From Formivibrio citricus (GTDB lineage Bacteria; Pseudomonadota; Gammaproteobacteria; Burkholderiales; Chitinibacteraceae), in the NCBI RefSeq assembly GCF_900115065.1, contig NZ_FOVE01000013.1, forward strand, positions 36,928 through 100,927: a stretch of 64,000 nt of DNA, written 5' to 3'. The notes beneath the pieces are model-generated. The model was not told the origin of the DNA, did not search any database, and was given only the letters and a program-made list of their open reading frames with translations. The first letter of the stretch is position 1, and every line of letters starts with the position of its first letter. Of the stretch, positions 42,138-55,308 are shown one piece after another. The position numbers were made by a program, and so were the translations under genes.

Positions 42138-43970
42138 TTATTCGACAGTAACCGACTTGGCCAAGTTGCGCGGCTTGTCCACATCGGTCCCGCGCATCAG
42201 CGCGGAGTGGTAAGCCAGCAATTGAACCGGAATTGCATGCACCACCGGCGAAAGCACGCCTACATGCCGCGGGGTGCGGATCACGTGCACAGCCTCGGAC
42301 TCGCTGAAGTGGCTATCCAGATCGGCGAAGACGAACATTTCTCCACCGCGGGCGCGCACTTCCTGAATATTTGATTTCACCTTTTCCAGCAAGGCATCGT
42401 TGGGCGCGATCACCACGACCGGCATGTTTTCATCGACCAGCGCCAGCGGCCCGTGCTTGAGTTCGCCAGCGGGATAGGCTTCGGCATGGATGTAGGTGAT
42501 TTCCTTGAGCTTGAGCGCGCCTTCCAGGGCGATGGGATAATGCACGCCGCGGCCCAGGAACAGGGCGTGGTCCTTGCCGGCGAATCTTTCGGCCCAGACA
42601 CGGATCTGCGGCTCCAGGTTGAGCGCATGTTGCACGCTGCCCGGCAATTGGCGCAGAGCGTCGAGGTATTCGGTTTCCCGCGCTGCCGTCAGCTTGCCGC
42701 GCAACTTGGCCAGCGTACAGGTCAGGGCGAACAGTGCGATCAGTTGGGTGGTGAACGCCTTGGTCGAAGCCACTCCGATCTCGGCTCCGGCACGGGTATA
42801 GATCACCAGATCCGAAGCGCGCGGGATGGCGCTTTCCTTGACATTGCAGATCGACAAGGCCCATTTGTGGCCCAGCGATTTCGCATATTTGAGCGCTTCC
42901 ATCGTGTCGAGCGTCTCGCCCGATTGCGAAATGGTGACGATCAGCGTGTTCGGGCGGGCGACTGCATCGCGGTAGCGGTATTCGCTCGCGACTTCGACGC
43001 TGCACGGGATACCGGCAATTGCTTCCAGCCAGTAGCGTGCGGTCAGGCCGGCATAGTAGCTGGTGCCGCAGGCCAGGATCTGCACGCCATCAATCTGGCT
43101 GAGAATTTCGCTGGCTCCGGCGCCAAACAGCGCTGGCAAAAAGCCGTCGTGCAGCACCTGCTCGATGGTATCGGCCAGCGCCTTGGGCTGTTCGTGGATT
43201 TCCTTCTGCATGAAATGGCTGTACGGGCCGAGCTCAAGCGAAGCGAGGGAAACATCCGAGAAATGGATCTTGCGTTCGATGGGCTGGCCTTGCTGATCGG
43301 TCAGCTTGACACCTTCGCGGCGCACTTCGGCGATGTCGCCTTCTTCAAGGAAGATCACCTTGCGGGTCGACGAAATGATGGCTGAAACGTCGGAGGCGAT
43401 AAAGTTCTCGCCTTCGCCCAGCCCCACCAGCAGCGGACAACCTTTGCGTGCGCAGGCCATCACGTCTGGTTGGTCGAGTGCAATCACGGCAATGGCATAC
43501 GCGCCGCTCAGTTCGCGCGAGGCAACGCGCACAGCTTCAACCAGGTCGAGGCCGCCATTCTTGTAGTAGTGATGCACCAGATGGGCGATCACCTCGGTAT
43601 CGGTCTGCGATTCGAAAACGTAGCCGAGCTGTTTCAATCGTTCGCGCTGCTCGTCGTGGTTCTCGATGATGCCGTTGTGGACTACCGCGATCTGGCCGTG
43701 CGAGACGTGCGGATGCGCGTTGTATTCGGTCACGCCACCGTGCGTGGCCCAGCGGGTATGGCCGATGCCAAGCTGGCCTGTCAAATTGATCTCGGCGGCG
43801 GCATTTTCCATTTCAGCTACGCGGCCAACGCGGCGCACACGCGTGATCGCGGAACCGGTATGCACGGCGACCCCCGCCGAATCATAACCCCGGTATTCCA
43901 GGCGTTTGAGCCCTTCGACCAGGACAGGCACCACGTTACGCTGGGCTATCGCACCGACAATTCCGCACAT
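42138..43970 (-). CDS. glmS: glutamine-fructose-6-phosphate aminotransferase (isomerising)
   Basis: 610 residues. [12 protein letters not shown] places the catalytic Cys at position 2, exposed after Met removal. The glutaminase domain (1-240) has [19 protein letters not shown]. Two SIS domains follow ([29 protein letters not shown]), and the end is [11 protein letters not shown]. It makes glucosamine-6-phosphate for cell-wall synthesis. AGGGG seven bases before ATG at 43970 fixes the start; the frame is open to 43991. No glmS ribozyme, as expected in proteobacteria. glmU lies just beyond a small unknown gene. Confidence 0.97.
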   Translation of the reverse strand: MCGIVGAIAQRNVVPVLVEGLKRLEYRGYDSAGVAVHTGSAITRVRRVGRVAEMENAAAEINLTGQLGIGHTRWATHGGVTEYNAHPHVSHGQIAVVHNGIIENHDEQRERLKQLGYVFESQTDTEVIAHLVHHYYKNGGLDLVEAVRVASRELSGAYAIAVIALDQPDVMACARKGCPLLVGLGEGENFIASDVSAIISSTRKVIFLEEGDIAEVRREGVKLTDQQGQPIERKIHFSDVSLASLELGPYSHFMQKEIHEQPKALADTIEQVLHDGFLPALFGAGASEILSQIDGVQILACGTSYYAGLTARYWLEAIAGIPCSVEVASEYRYRDAVARPNTLIVTISQSGETLDTMEALKYAKSLGHKWALSICNVKESAIPRASDLVIYTRAGAEIGVASTKAFTTQLIALFALTCTLAKLRGKLTAARETEYLDALRQLPGSVQHALNLEPQIRVWAERFAGKDHALFLGRGVHYPIALEGALKLKEITYIHAEAYPAGELKHGPLALVDENMPVVVIAPNDALLEKVKSNIQEVRARGGEMFVFADLDSHFSESEAVHVIRTPRHVGVLSPVVHAIPVQLLAYHSALMRGTDVDKPRNLAKSVTVE

Positions 43971-44119
43971 TCTCAATCCCCTTGTTGGCAACGGGTGAAA
44001 CTATACCGACCCACCCCGCATTGCACCATGAAAAACGCCCGTTTTTCTCCGACAAGCGGCCTTACATCCCGCATATCAGGAGTCTAAATTGAATTATGAC
44101 CTTAATAGGAATGCCTATC

Positions 44120-44422
44120 ATGTCTGACCAGCTGCTCGCGCTCGGCGTCATTGGCGTGCGACTGTACGACTGCATCCTGACTGCGCAGGCCACCGCTCCC
44201 GAAGAGTTGTCGGATCATATCGTTGATACGATCAACGGTTACCTGATCCGGGCAACCCCCAAGGAAAAGACCTTGTTATTCCACTTGGCTTGTGAAATTC
44301 ACGACGCACTGTCGAAGAATTTCGACCGGGTGGACAATCTGGAAGCCCGCAAGGATGTCATCAAGCTAGTCAACGTACTCATCAATCGCGCGCGGGCCTT
44401 TGCCGGCCACCACGGCGACTGA
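44120..44422 (+). CDS. small conserved hypothetical protein
   Basis: 100 residues beginning MSDQLLALGVIGVRLYDCIL. It is helical and soluble, with acidic first half (TAPEELSDHIVDTIN) and a basic end (NVLINRARAFAGHHGD). ATG at 44120 with AGGA upstream is preferred over ATG at 44096. It is on the opposite strand to glmS and glmU, between them. I do not recognise a function. Confidence 0.68.
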   Translation: MSDQLLALGVIGVRLYDCILTAQATAPEELSDHIVDTINGYLIRATPKEKTLLFHLACEIHDALSKNFDRVDNLEARKDVIKLVNVLINRARAFAGHHGD

Positions 44423-44488
44423 GCAACCGCCATTGCCATTCTCCACGGAGAAGCAAGGGATTGGCGTTGTCTGCTCTCCTCTCCCCAA

Positions 44489-45862
44489 TCATTTTTTCTG
44501 CAATTTCACCGGCCTTGCCCAGCCTTCGACAGTGAGTTGCTTGGCGCGAGAAAGCGTCAGCTTGTCCGGGGGCGCATTCTTGGTAATCACCGACCCCGCG
44601 CCAGTCGTTGCCCCCGCCCCGACTTCAACCGGAGCAACCAGGCTGGTATTCGAGCCGATGAAGGCGTTATCCCCGATCACGGTGCGGAACTTGTTCACAC
44701 CATCGTAATTGCAGGTAATCGTACCCGCCCCGACATTCACACCGCGACCGATCGTGGCATCGCCGACATAGGTCAGATGATTGACCTTGGAGCCGACGCC
44801 AACTTCCGCCTTCTTGATTTCGACGAAGTTGCCGATGTGGACGTTTTCCGCGAGTTGCGCGCCGGGACGCAGGCGCGCATAAGGTCCGATCAGGCTTCCC
44901 GCACCGACTTCCGCTTCTTCGAGATGACAGAACGGATGAATCACGACGTTATCGGCCACCTTGACATTCTTCAGTACGCAATTGGCGCCGATGCTGACAT
45001 TGTTGCCGAGTTCAACCCTCCCCTCGAACACGCAATTCACATCGATGCATACATCCTGTCCATGGTGCAGCATACCGCGCACATCGATGCGAGCCGGATC
45101 GGCCAAGGTCACGCCGGCCTCCAGCAGCTTGCACGCCACATTCTGCTGATGGATGCGCTCCAGCTGCGCCAGTTGCAGTTTGTTATTGATGCCTTCTGCT
45201 TCCCAGTGCTCATCCGGCTGCACGGCGTTGACGGCCAATCCGTCCCGCACAGCCAGGGCGATGATGTCAGTCAGGTAATACTCGGCTTGCGCATTGTCAT
45301 TGCGCAGCTCGGCCAGCCAGCCATCCAGCCGCGCGGTCGGCACCGCCATCATGCCGGTATTGATTTCCTTGACCGCGCGCTCCGCCTCACTGGCATCTTT
45401 GTGCTCTACGATGCGGACCACCTTGTGCGCCGCGTTGCGCACGATTCGGCCATAGCCAGTCGGATCCGCCAGGAAATCGGTCAGCAGCCCGACGGCGGTG
45501 CAGTGCCCTGTCGCATCCAGTAAACGCTCCAGCGTGGCTTTGCGCGTCAGGGGCACGTCACCGTACAGGATCAGCGTGACGCCTCCCTGCACGTGCGACA
45601 TGGCCTGTTTCACGGCATGACCAGTTCCCAGTTGCTCGGCTTGATGCGCCCAGACCAGATCGTCCTGCCCGGCAAATTCGGCGCGCACCTGGTCGCCTCC
45701 ATGCCCGTAGACCACGACCAGCTTGTCCGGGCTCAGACTGCGCGCCGTATCCAGCACGTGCCCCAGCAAAGGTTGGCCCGCGATTTTGTGCAGAACCTTG
45801 GGGCGCTTCGAATACATGCGCTTGCCTTGCCCGGCGGCAAGAACGATCACTTGCAGAGACAT
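44489..45862 (-). CDS. glmU: bifunctional UDP-N-acetylglucosamine pyrophosphorylase/glucosamine-1-phosphate acetyltransferase
   Basis: 457 residues. The uridyltransferase signature [21 protein letters not shown] is at the N-terminus, YGDVPLT is near 105, and a left-handed beta helix of hexapeptide repeats occupies about 250-440 ([19 protein letters not shown]). It makes UDP-GlcNAc for peptidoglycan and LPS. ATG at 45862 is chosen from homology. It lies downstream of atpC past a terminator. Confidence 0.97.
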   Translation of the reverse strand: MSLQVIVLAAGQGKRMYSKRPKVLHKIAGQPLLGHVLDTARSLSPDKLVVVYGHGGDQVRAEFAGQDDLVWAHQAEQLGTGHAVKQAMSHVQGGVTLILYGDVPLTRKATLERLLDATGHCTAVGLLTDFLADPTGYGRIVRNAAHKVVRIVEHKDASEAERAVKEINTGMMAVPTARLDGWLAELRNDNAQAEYYLTDIIALAVRDGLAVNAVQPDEHWEAEGINNKLQLAQLERIHQQNVACKLLEAGVTLADPARIDVRGMLHHGQDVCIDVNCVFEGRVELGNNVSIGANCVLKNVKVADNVVIHPFCHLEEAEVGAGSLIGPYARLRPGAQLAENVHIGNFVEIKKAEVGVGSKVNHLTYVGDATIGRGVNVGAGTITCNYDGVNKFRTVIGDNAFIGSNTSLVAPVEVGAGATTGAGSVITKNAPPDKLTLSRAKQLTVEGWARPVKLQKK

Positions 45863-45914
45863 GCTGAATTTCCTTTGGGTTGATCTGCGAATTTTAACCG
45901 ATTTGCCGATCACA

Positions 45915-45952
45915 AAAACAAAGAGGCAGCCTGCCGGCCGCCCCCTTGTTTT
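45915..45952 (-). terminator. terminator of the atp operon
   Basis: AAAACAAAGAGGC and GCCCCCTTGTTTT are complementary apart from two positions; on the minus strand the structure ends in TTTGTTTTTG. It lies 19-56 bp past atpC. Confidence 0.7.
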
Positions 45953-45970
45953 CAAATACCTGCCAAACGC

Positions 45971-46399
45971 TCAGTGCGCGCGCTTCTTGAGTTTGTCGAT
46001 CACGCCCAGTTTGGCGATAGCCTCGGCCAGTTCGGCTTGGGCCAGCGCAAAGTCCATGGCACTGGCGCGATTGCGAATGGCCTCTTCGGCACGCCGCTTG
46101 GCATCCAACGCCTTGGCCTCGTCGATATCTGCCCCGCGAATGGCGGTATCCGCCAAAATGGTCACCACATGGGGCTGCACCTCAAGCAAGCCACCCGAAA
46201 CGAAAAGGACAACCTCTTCATTGTCGGTATTGGCGACCTTGATCCGGACAGCGCCCGGGCGGATGCGGGTCAGAAGCGGCGCGTGGCGGGGCAGGATACC
46301 CACTTCACCCTTTTCAGCCGGGGCGGACAGGAACTCGGCAGTTCCGGAGTAGATCAGCTCTTCCGCGCTGACTACGTCCACGTGCATTGTCATTGCCAT
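45971..46399 (-). CDS. atpC: ATP synthase epsilon subunit
   Basis: 142 residues. The N-terminal beta sandwich has [15 protein letters not shown] and [19 protein letters not shown], followed by a helical hairpin rich in Ala/Glu. It is part of the central stalk and inhibits ATP hydrolysis. GAGG precedes ATG at 46399; it is last in the operon. Confidence 0.96.
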   Translation of the reverse strand: MAMTMHVDVVSAEELIYSGTAEFLSAPAEKGEVGILPRHAPLLTRIRPGAVRIKVANTDNEEVVLFVSGGLLEVQPHVVTILADTAIRGADIDEAKALDAKRRAEEAIRNRASAMDFALAQAELAEAIAKLGVIDKLKKRAH

Positions 46400-46478
46400 A
46401 TCTGAAACCTCGTGAGGAGTGAGGAAAAAGGCGTGAGGAGCGGAGTTTCACCCCACCCCCCGCACCTCACACCTGACA

Positions 46479-47891
<1,413 letters not shown>

Positions 47892-48761
47892 TTAAACCGC
47901 GGCCGCGCCGGACACGATTTCAGAAAGTTCCTTGGTAATGGCTGCCTGGCGAGTCTTGTTATACAAGAGCTGCAAGTTGCCAATCACTTTTTCGGCATTG
48001 TCGGTCGCCGACTTCATGGCCACCATGCGCGCCGCCTGTTCCGACGCCATGTTTTCCGCCACGGCCTGATAAATAAGCGCTTCGAGATAGCGATTCATCA
48101 AGTCGTCGATCACGGTCTTGGCGGCCGGCTCGTAGAGATATTCCCAGTTGTAACCATGTTCGGGCTGACCAAAAGCCTCGCCAGACAATGGCAACAATTG
48201 TTCGCACACGGGCTCTTGCTTCATGGTGTTCACGAAGCTCGTATAGACCATGTGCACCTCATCCACATCGCCCGCGATGTAGGCATCAACCATGGCCTTG
48301 ATCGGGCCAATCAGTTGTTCAAGGTGCGGGGTATCTCCCAAGCCATGCGCCGAAGAAACCACCTTGGCGCCATTGCGGCTCATGAAACCCAACCCCTTGT
48401 TGCCGATTGCCGTAACCACGGTTTCCACGCCGGCATCGCGCCAGCCCTTCATGCGGTTGACGGCCAAACGCAGCGAATTGGTATTAAGACCCCCACACAA
48501 GCCCTTGTCGGAGGTCACCACAATCAACCCCACGCGCCTGACGTTTTCGCGCGCCAGCAAATACGGATGCGGATATTCCACCAACGCCTTGCTGAGGTGA
48601 GCCGCCACGTTGCGGATTTTCTGGCCGTAGGGACGCGCAGCTTTCATGCGATCCTGGGCCTTGCGCATCTTCGACGTGGCGACCATCTCCATGGCGCGGG
48701 TGATCTTCTGCGTATTCCTGACGCTTTTGATCTTGGTCCGAATTTCTTTTCCGCCTGCCAT
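47892..48761 (-). CDS. atpG: ATP synthase gamma subunit
   Basis: 289 residues. The N-terminal helix [20 protein letters not shown] and C-terminal helix [20 protein letters not shown] form the rotating coiled coil. The internal motif [14 protein letters not shown] is typical. It lies between atpA and atpD in standard order. Confidence 0.97.
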   Translation of the reverse strand: MAGGKEIRTKIKSVRNTQKITRAMEMVATSKMRKAQDRMKAARPYGQKIRNVAAHLSKALVEYPHPYLLARENVRRVGLIVVTSDKGLCGGLNTNSLRLAVNRMKGWRDAGVETVVTAIGNKGLGFMSRNGAKVVSSAHGLGDTPHLEQLIGPIKAMVDAYIAGDVDEVHMVYTSFVNTMKQEPVCEQLLPLSGEAFGQPEHGYNWEYLYEPAAKTVIDDLMNRYLEALIYQAVAENMASEQAARMVAMKSATDNAEKVIGNLQLLYNKTRQAAITKELSEIVSGAAAV

Positions 48762-48789
48762 GATTTGATCCTTGTTTTATCGTCTCAAA

Positions 48790-50331
48790 TCAGTAGGCAG
48801 CGCCAGCCTTGAACGAATCCACCGCTTTGAGGATGGTAGCTTCGTCGTCTGCAGCCATGTCGCCTTTCTCGTCGATCCGGGCCAGTACCTCTGCATGCGC
48901 CGTCTTGAGGTGGGAAAGGAATGCAGCTTCAAAAGCAAGCGCACGATCCACTTTGACGTCGTCATAGCAGCCCTTGTTGATGAGCAACAGAGTAATGGCG
49001 AGTTCGGAAACCTGCAGCGGCGAATACTGCGCCTGCTTCATGAGCTCGGTCACCATGCGACCGCGGTCGAGCTGCTTGCGAGTGGCTTCGTCGAGGTCCG
49101 ATGCAAACTGGGCGAATGCAGCCAGTTCGCGGTACTGAGCCAGCGCCAGACGCACGCCGCCGCCGAGTTTCTTGATGACCTTGGTCTGTGCAGCACCGCC
49201 GACGCGGGACACCGAAATACCGGCGTTCATGGCAGGACGGATACCCGCGTTGAACAAGTCGGTTTCCAGGAAGATCTGGCCGTCGGTAATCGAAATCACG
49301 TTGGTCGGAACGAAAGCGGACACGTCGCCAGCTTGGGTTTCGATGATCGGCAGCGCGGTCAGGGAGCCAGTCTGGCCCTTTACTTCGCCGTTGGTCAGAC
49401 GTTCTACGTATTCCGGATTCACGCGGGCAGCGCGCTCCAGCAGACGGGAGTGGAGATAGAACACATCGCCCGGGAAGGCTTCACGGCCCGGCGGACGACG
49501 CAGCAACAGCGAAATCTGGCGATAGGCAACGGCTTGCTTGGAAAGATCGTCATAAACGATCAGTGCGTCTTCGCCACGATCCCGGAAGTATTCGCCCATC
49601 GCGCAACCGGAGTAAGCCGCGATGAACTGCATTGCTGCAGATTCCGCCGCTGCGGCAGCCACGATGATGGTGTGATCCATTGCACCATGCTCTTCGAGCT
49701 TGCGTACCACGTTGGCAATCGAAGAGGCCTTCTGGCCAATCGCCACATAGATACAGGTGCAGTTCTTGCCTTTCTGGTTAATGATGGCATCAATCGCCAC
49801 GGCGGTCTTGCCGGTCTGGCGATCGCCGATGATCAGCTCGCGCTGGCCGCGACCGATCGGCACCATGGTGTCGATGGCCTTGATACCGGTTTGCAGCGGC
49901 TGGGAAACCGATTGGCGGGAAATCACGCCCGGAGCGATCTTCTCGATCGGGCTGGTTTGCTTGGTATTCAGCGGCCCCTTGCCATCGATCGGCTGGCCCA
50001 GTGCATCGACCACGCGGCCAATCAATTCGCGACCGACCGGCACTTCCAGGATGCGGCCGGTACATTTGACTTCGTCGCCTTCGGTAATGTGCTTGTAGTC
50101 GCCCAGCACCACCGCGCCCACCGAATCACGCTCAAGATTGAGCGCCAGACCAAACGTATTACCCGGGAATTCCAGCATTTCGCCCTGCATCACGTCCGAC
50201 AGGCCGTGAACGCGGACAATACCGTCGGTCACGGAAACCACGGTACCTGTGGTGCGCGTCTGGGCGCCTTCGGCCAGATTCTGGATCCGGGCCTTAATCA
50301 GCTCGCTGATTTCAGACGGATTGAGTTGCAT
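48790..50331 (-). CDS. atpA: ATP synthase alpha subunit
   Basis: 513 residues. Walker [16 protein letters not shown], then [15 protein letters not shown], and the alpha/beta signature [19 protein letters not shown] with the arginine finger. It holds the non-catalytic nucleotide sites. It starts 8 bp after atpH. Confidence 0.98.
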   Translation of the reverse strand: MQLNPSEISELIKARIQNLAEGAQTRTTGTVVSVTDGIVRVHGLSDVMQGEMLEFPGNTFGLALNLERDSVGAVVLGDYKHITEGDEVKCTGRILEVPVGRELIGRVVDALGQPIDGKGPLNTKQTSPIEKIAPGVISRQSVSQPLQTGIKAIDTMVPIGRGQRELIIGDRQTGKTAVAIDAIINQKGKNCTCIYVAIGQKASSIANVVRKLEEHGAMDHTIIVAAAAAESAAMQFIAAYSGCAMGEYFRDRGEDALIVYDDLSKQAVAYRQISLLLRRPPGREAFPGDVFYLHSRLLERAARVNPEYVERLTNGEVKGQTGSLTALPIIETQAGDVSAFVPTNVISITDGQIFLETDLFNAGIRPAMNAGISVSRVGGAAQTKVIKKLGGGVRLALAQYRELAAFAQFASDLDEATRKQLDRGRMVTELMKQAQYSPLQVSELAITLLLINKGCYDDVKVDRALAFEAAFLSHLKTAHAEVLARIDEKGDMAADDEATILKAVDSFKAGAAY

Positions 50332-50339
50332 GTTTTCTC

Positions 50340-50876
50340 CTAATTCTTCAGGCTCGCGGCCAGTGCGGACAGCTTGCCACGCACGGACGCATCGACCACC
50401 AGATCGCCAACAGTCACCTTGACGCCCCCGATCAGGGCTGAGTCGACAGTCACTGAGGCATTGACCTTGCGATTGAGTTGCCGGGACAGCGTCGTAGTCA
50501 AATCGGCCAGTTGCGCGTCGGTCAGCGCGTACGCCGACTCGATCAATGCGTCAACTTGGCCTTCGCTGGCTGCTTTCAGTTCCTCAAACAAGGTCGCAAT
50601 GGAAGACAGCACCAAGAAGCGCCGATTTTCCAGTATGGTCGAGATGAAATTGCTCACCTCCGGCATGACATCCTTGCCAAGCAACTCCAGAAGCAGTGCT
50701 TTGGTTTGCGCCACAGAAAACTGTGGATCGGCAACCACCGCCTGTGCCTCCTTGTTGCCGGCGATCAGCGCCAGCTTGGCGAGAGATTCAGACCAGGCAT
50801 CAAGCGAGCCGGACTCCTTGGCCAGCCGAAATACCGCCTCGGCATAAGGGCGTGCAACGGTAGTGAGTTCTGCCAT
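50340..50876 (-). CDS. atpH: ATP synthase delta subunit
   Basis: 178 residues, starting [19 protein letters not shown] and containing [21 protein letters not shown] and [20 protein letters not shown], the OSCP/delta signature. It links the stator to F1. It lies 5 bp after atpF. Confidence 0.96.
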   Translation of the reverse strand: MAELTTVARPYAEAVFRLAKESGSLDAWSESLAKLALIAGNKEAQAVVADPQFSVAQTKALLLELLGKDVMPEVSNFISTILENRRFLVLSSIATLFEELKAASEGQVDALIESAYALTDAQLADLTTTLSRQLNRKVNASVTVDSALIGGVKVTVGDLVVDASVRGKLSALAASLKN

Positions 50877-50881
50877 TTGCG

Positions 50882-51352
50882 TTACAGCCCCGCTTTGATC
50901 GACGCCAGAATGTCGGCGTGCTTGTTCTGATCGACTTCGCGCTGCAGGATTTTTTCCGCGCCGGCAACGGCCAGTTCGGCCACCTGCTGACGAAGAGTTT
51001 CCTTCGCATGCTGGACTTGTTGTTCGATTTCGGCCTGGGCACCGGCAATCAGGCGATTGCCTTCCTGCTTTGCGTCGTCCTTGGCTTCATCGACAATTTG
51101 CGCTGCACGCTTCTCTGCTTGCGCGACAATCTCGGCAGCATGCTGCTTGGCTTCGCGCAGCCGTTCGGCAGCGCGTTTCTCGGCCAACTCCAGATCCTGT
51201 TTGGCGCGATCCGCTGCAGACAGCCCCTCGGCGATCTTTGCGGCTCGTTCATCCATGGCCTTGACCAGCGGCGGCCAGACAAATTTCATGGTGAACCACA
51301 CCAGGATGGCGAAAGTAATCGCCTGCCCGATGAGGGATGCGTTGATATCCAT
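50882..51352 (-). CDS. atpF: ATP synthase b subunit
   Basis: 156 residues. One N-terminal membrane helix ([20 protein letters not shown]) is followed by a long charged coiled coil ([20 protein letters not shown]). It is the peripheral stalk dimer. A single b gene is present, with no b'. Confidence 0.96.
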   Translation of the reverse strand: MDINASLIGQAITFAILVWFTMKFVWPPLVKAMDERAAKIAEGLSAADRAKQDLELAEKRAAERLREAKQHAAEIVAQAEKRAAQIVDEAKDDAKQEGNRLIAGAQAEIEQQVQHAKETLRQQVAELAVAGAEKILQREVDQNKHADILASIKAGL

Positions 51353-51404
51353 GAGTGCGTTCCCCGGTTACTGACTGAACAACCCAAGTCGTCCAGCCGG
51401 AAAA

Positions 51405-52563
<1,159 letters not shown>

Positions 52564-52570
52564 TCAACCG

Positions 52571-52933
52571 TCAGTTTTTTATCAAGAGTCCAAACCAGTA
52601 AGCACTATAGGCAGCAAGGCAACCGCCTACAACAAGAAACCATTCTGCTTGCCGGAAAAAAAACAGCACCACCACCAGTGCGGCAGCGATTCCTGCCAGC
52701 TTCGCCAACTCGGCAACAAAGAGCAAGTACAAAATTGCCGTCGAGCTGAAGTCGCCTTCATTGATCTTGCGCAGGGCCACGAAATACAGCAAGCCTCCAG
52801 CAATTGCGATCCCAGCTCCCAGCAATCCGGAAAGTGCTGAGGCCCAGCCTTTCGGCATGAGTAGCAGAAAAAAAATCAGTGCGATCCAGCACTGAATCCT
52901 GACCACTGCCCGTATGGGAGTCCTTGCAGCCAC
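52571..52933 (-). CDS. atpI: ATP synthase accessory protein AtpI
   Basis: 120 residues with four membrane helices and the AtpI features LLGAGIAIAGGLLYFVALRK. The frame is open to a GTG at 53002. GTG at 52933 has AGGG six bases upstream and is preferred, because the extra codons are a leucine-rich low-complexity stretch that includes a three-copy 9-bp DNA repeat. It helps assembly of the c ring and possibly magnesium uptake. It is the first gene of the operon. Confidence 0.85.
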   Translation of the reverse strand: MAARTPIRAVVRIQCWIALIFFLLLMPKGWASALSGLLGAGIAIAGGLLYFVALRKINEGDFSSTAILYLLFVAELAKLAGIAAALVVVLFFFRQAEWFLVVGGCLAAYSAYWFGLLIKN

Positions 52934-52948
52934 ATTCAACCCTGCCCT

Positions 52949-52975
52949 CAATAAAGCCAATAAAGGCAATAAAAG
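52949..52975. repeat. 3 x 9-bp tandem repeat upstream of atpI
   Basis: CAATAAAGC, CAATAAAGG and CAATAAAAG follow one another without gaps. They lie 16-42 bp upstream of the preferred atpI start. They could be part of the promoter or leader, or would be coding if the longer atpI frame is used. Confidence 0.5.
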
Positions 52976-53046
52976 CGGTGAAGCGAATCGATTGTGCGCC
53001 ACACAAACTTACGCCGTCAAGCGCTGACAGCTGTTTGAGTCAGCGG

Positions 53047-53880
53047 TTATTTGAGCATTGACAACAAGCCGTCAAGCTGCTCAAGGCTGGCATAATCGAT
53101 CACCAGCTTGCCCGCGCCCCGGTGCCCCGGCGCAATAGTCACACGCGCACCGATTCGCTCGGAAACCTCTTCCTGAAGCCGGCGCACATCGGGGTCAACC
53201 TCGCGATTCAGCTTGCTCTCCGCAGGCTTTTGAATGCGCTTGACCAGGGCTTCGGTTTCACGCACGGAGAGCCCCTTGAGCGCTACGGTCTTGGCCGCTT
53301 CCAGTTGCTTGAGCGCATCCAGCGGCAGAAGGGCGCGGGCATGCCCCATGTCGAGCTGTCCGTTCATCAGCATGTCGCGCACCGGCTCGGTCAGATTGAG
53401 CAGGCGAAGCAGATTGGTGACGGTCGTGCGCGATTTGCCCACTGCATCCGCTGCCACCTCATGCGTCATGTCGAATTCGTCGATCAAGCGCTGGATACCG
53501 ATTGCTTCTTCCAGCGGATTGAGGTTCTCGCGCTGGATGTTCTCGATCAGGGCCATCGCCAGTGCGGCCTCGTCGGGAATCTCGCGCACCAGCGTCGGGA
53601 TCTCGGTCAAGCCGGCCAGTTCGGATGCCCGCCAGCGACGCTCGCCGGCGACGATTTCGTAACGGTCATCACCGACTGGGCGCACCAGCACCGGCTGCAT
53701 CAACCCTTGTGCCCGGATCGAAGCAGCCAGATCCTCCAGCGCCTCCGGATTCATCTGCGTCCGTGGTTGGTATTTGCCAGGCTGCAATGCGGCAATCGGC
53801 AATATCTGCAGCGACTCGGAGGTATTTTCGCCCATCAGGGCATCCAGCCCCCGCCCCAATCCCTTGAATTTTTTGTTCAT
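53047..53880 (-). CDS. parB: chromosome partitioning protein ParB
   Basis: 277 residues. [19 protein letters not shown] is the ParA-stimulating N-terminus. The CTPase/ParB box has [20 protein letters not shown] and [15 protein letters not shown]. An HTH ([25 protein letters not shown] region) binds parS, and a C-terminal dimer domain follows. It overlaps parA by 4 bp. Confidence 0.96.
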   Translation of the reverse strand: MNKKFKGLGRGLDALMGENTSESLQILPIAALQPGKYQPRTQMNPEALEDLAASIRAQGLMQPVLVRPVGDDRYEIVAGERRWRASELAGLTEIPTLVREIPDEAALAMALIENIQRENLNPLEEAIGIQRLIDEFDMTHEVAADAVGKSRTTVTNLLRLLNLTEPVRDMLMNGQLDMGHARALLPLDALKQLEAAKTVALKGLSVRETEALVKRIQKPAESKLNREVDPDVRRLQEEVSERIGARVTIAPGHRGAGKLVIDYASLEQLDGLLSMLK

Positions 53881-54659
53881 GCTGTCACGGCTTCCTGAGC
53901 GTTGCGGCGGGCCAGCAATTCTTCCGCCAACTGCAGATAGGCTTGCGCCCCTTTGGATGATTTGTCATACGCCAGAATGGGGCGGCCATAGCTGGGGGCC
54001 TCTGCCAGGCGGATATTGCGCGGTATGACGGTGTGGTAAAGCTTGGATGTGAAATGCCGCACCAGTTGATCGGACACTTGCTGGGAAAGTGTGCTGCGCG
54101 GGTCATACATCGTGCGCAGCAACCCTTCTATTTCAATCTTGCGGTTCAGCGATTGCTTGATGCGCTTGAGGGTATTGACCAGATCGGTCAACCCTTCCAG
54201 AGCGAAATACTCGCATTGCATCGGGATCATTACCGCATCGGCCGCCACCAGACCGTTGAGCGTCAGGAGATTGAGCGCCGGCGGGCAATCGATCAGGACA
54301 TAGTCATAGTCCGCCGCCAATTCCGCCAGCGCCTGCTTGAGACGGGATTCGCGCTGCTCGGCCTGCACCAGTTCGACTTCAGCCCCAGCCAGATCGCGGC
54401 ACGCCGGCAGCAGCCCGTAGCCGCCGGTTTCCGACGCCTGGACGACCTGGTGCACGGAAGACTCACCGATCAACAGCGTGTAGATCGAATGCTTGAGGTG
54501 CGTTTTGTCCACGCCGCTGCCCATGGTGGCATTCCCTTGCGGGTCGAGGTCCACCAACAGCACCCGTTTGCCAAGATGAGCAAGGCTCGCGGCAAGATTG
54601 ACCGCGGTCGTGGTTTTGCCCACGCCCCCTTTCTGATTCGCAATGGCCAGCACCCGCAT
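53877..54659 (-). CDS. parA: chromosome partitioning ATPase ParA (Soj)
   Basis: 260 residues. Deviant Walker [18 protein letters not shown], Walker A' [14 protein letters not shown] and Walker [19 protein letters not shown] at 54659 is chosen by homology; the longer frame runs into rsmG. Order rsmG-parA-parB next to mnmG is the usual near-origin arrangement. Confidence 0.97.
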   Translation of the reverse strand: MRVLAIANQKGGVGKTTTAVNLAASLAHLGKRVLLVDLDPQGNATMGSGVDKTHLKHSIYTLLIGESSVHQVVQASETGGYGLLPACRDLAGAEVELVQAEQRESRLKQALAELAADYDYVLIDCPPALNLLTLNGLVAADAVMIPMQCEYFALEGLTDLVNTLKRIKQSLNRKIEIEGLLRTMYDPRSTLSQQVSDQLVRHFTSKLYHTVIPRNIRLAEAPSYGRPILAYDKSSKGAQAYLQLAEELLARRNAQEAVTA

Positions 54660-54672
54660 CAGTTTCTCCAGA

Positions 54673-55308
54673 TCAAGCCGGTACGACACGCACCAGATGA
54701 CGCTCGGCTTCGATGCCGGGCACCTTGAGATGATCCACGCCCGCGACTTTGACATCCGCAGGCAGCAGCGCAATCTCTTCATGCGGATAGACGCCCTTCA
54801 GCGCCATCCAGCTCCCGTCCTCCGCCAGTAGATGCCGAGTCAGTTTCACGAATTCCGACAAATCGGCAAAGGCCCGGGAGGTAATGATATGGAAAGGCGT
54901 CTCCGGGCGATAGTGCTCGACGCGCTCGGTCACCACCCTGACGTTATCCAGCTTCAACTCCAGCACGGCCTGGCGCAGGAAAGTGGTTTTCTTGTGGTTG
55001 CTGTCGAGCAAGGTCACTTGCCAGTCGGGACGTGCAATCGCCAGCGGAATACCCGGCGTACCGAACCCCGAACCGACATCCAGGATATGCAGGTCATCCC
55101 CTTCAAACACCGGCAACGGCGCCAGCGAATCAAGCAGATGATGGGAAACCATGCGCTCCGGTTCGCGGATCGCCGTCAGGCTGTAGACCTTGTTCCACTT
55201 GGCCAGAAGCGCCACGTAGGCGAGCAGCTTTTCCTGTTGCCCGGCATCCAGCGCCAGTCCCATCGTTTCCTGTCCCGTCGCCAGTTGCGCGGCCAGATTC
55301 TGCGTCAT
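54673..55308 (-). CDS. rsmG: 16S rRNA (guanine527-N7)-methyltransferase
   Basis: 211 residues with [28 protein letters not shown] family region, SAM site [16 protein letters not shown], and [11 protein letters not shown]. It methylates G527 of 16S rRNA. Its ATG directly follows the mnmG stop. Confidence 0.96.
   Translation of the reverse strand: MTQNLAAQLATGQETMGLALDAGQQEKLLAYVALLAKWNKVYSLTAIREPERMVSHHLLDSLAPLPVFEGDDLHILDVGSGFGTPGIPLAIARPDWQVTLLDSNHKKTTFLRQAVLELKLDNVRVVTERVEHYRPETPFHIITSRAFADLSEFVKLTRHLLAEDGSWMALKGVYPHEEIALLPADVKVAGVDHLKVPGIEAERHLVRVVPA

Noticed and set aside
53022..53045. CGCTGAC/GTCAGCG hairpin between parB and atpI
   Set aside because: Short stem, 10-base loop and no T run; not strong enough as a terminator.
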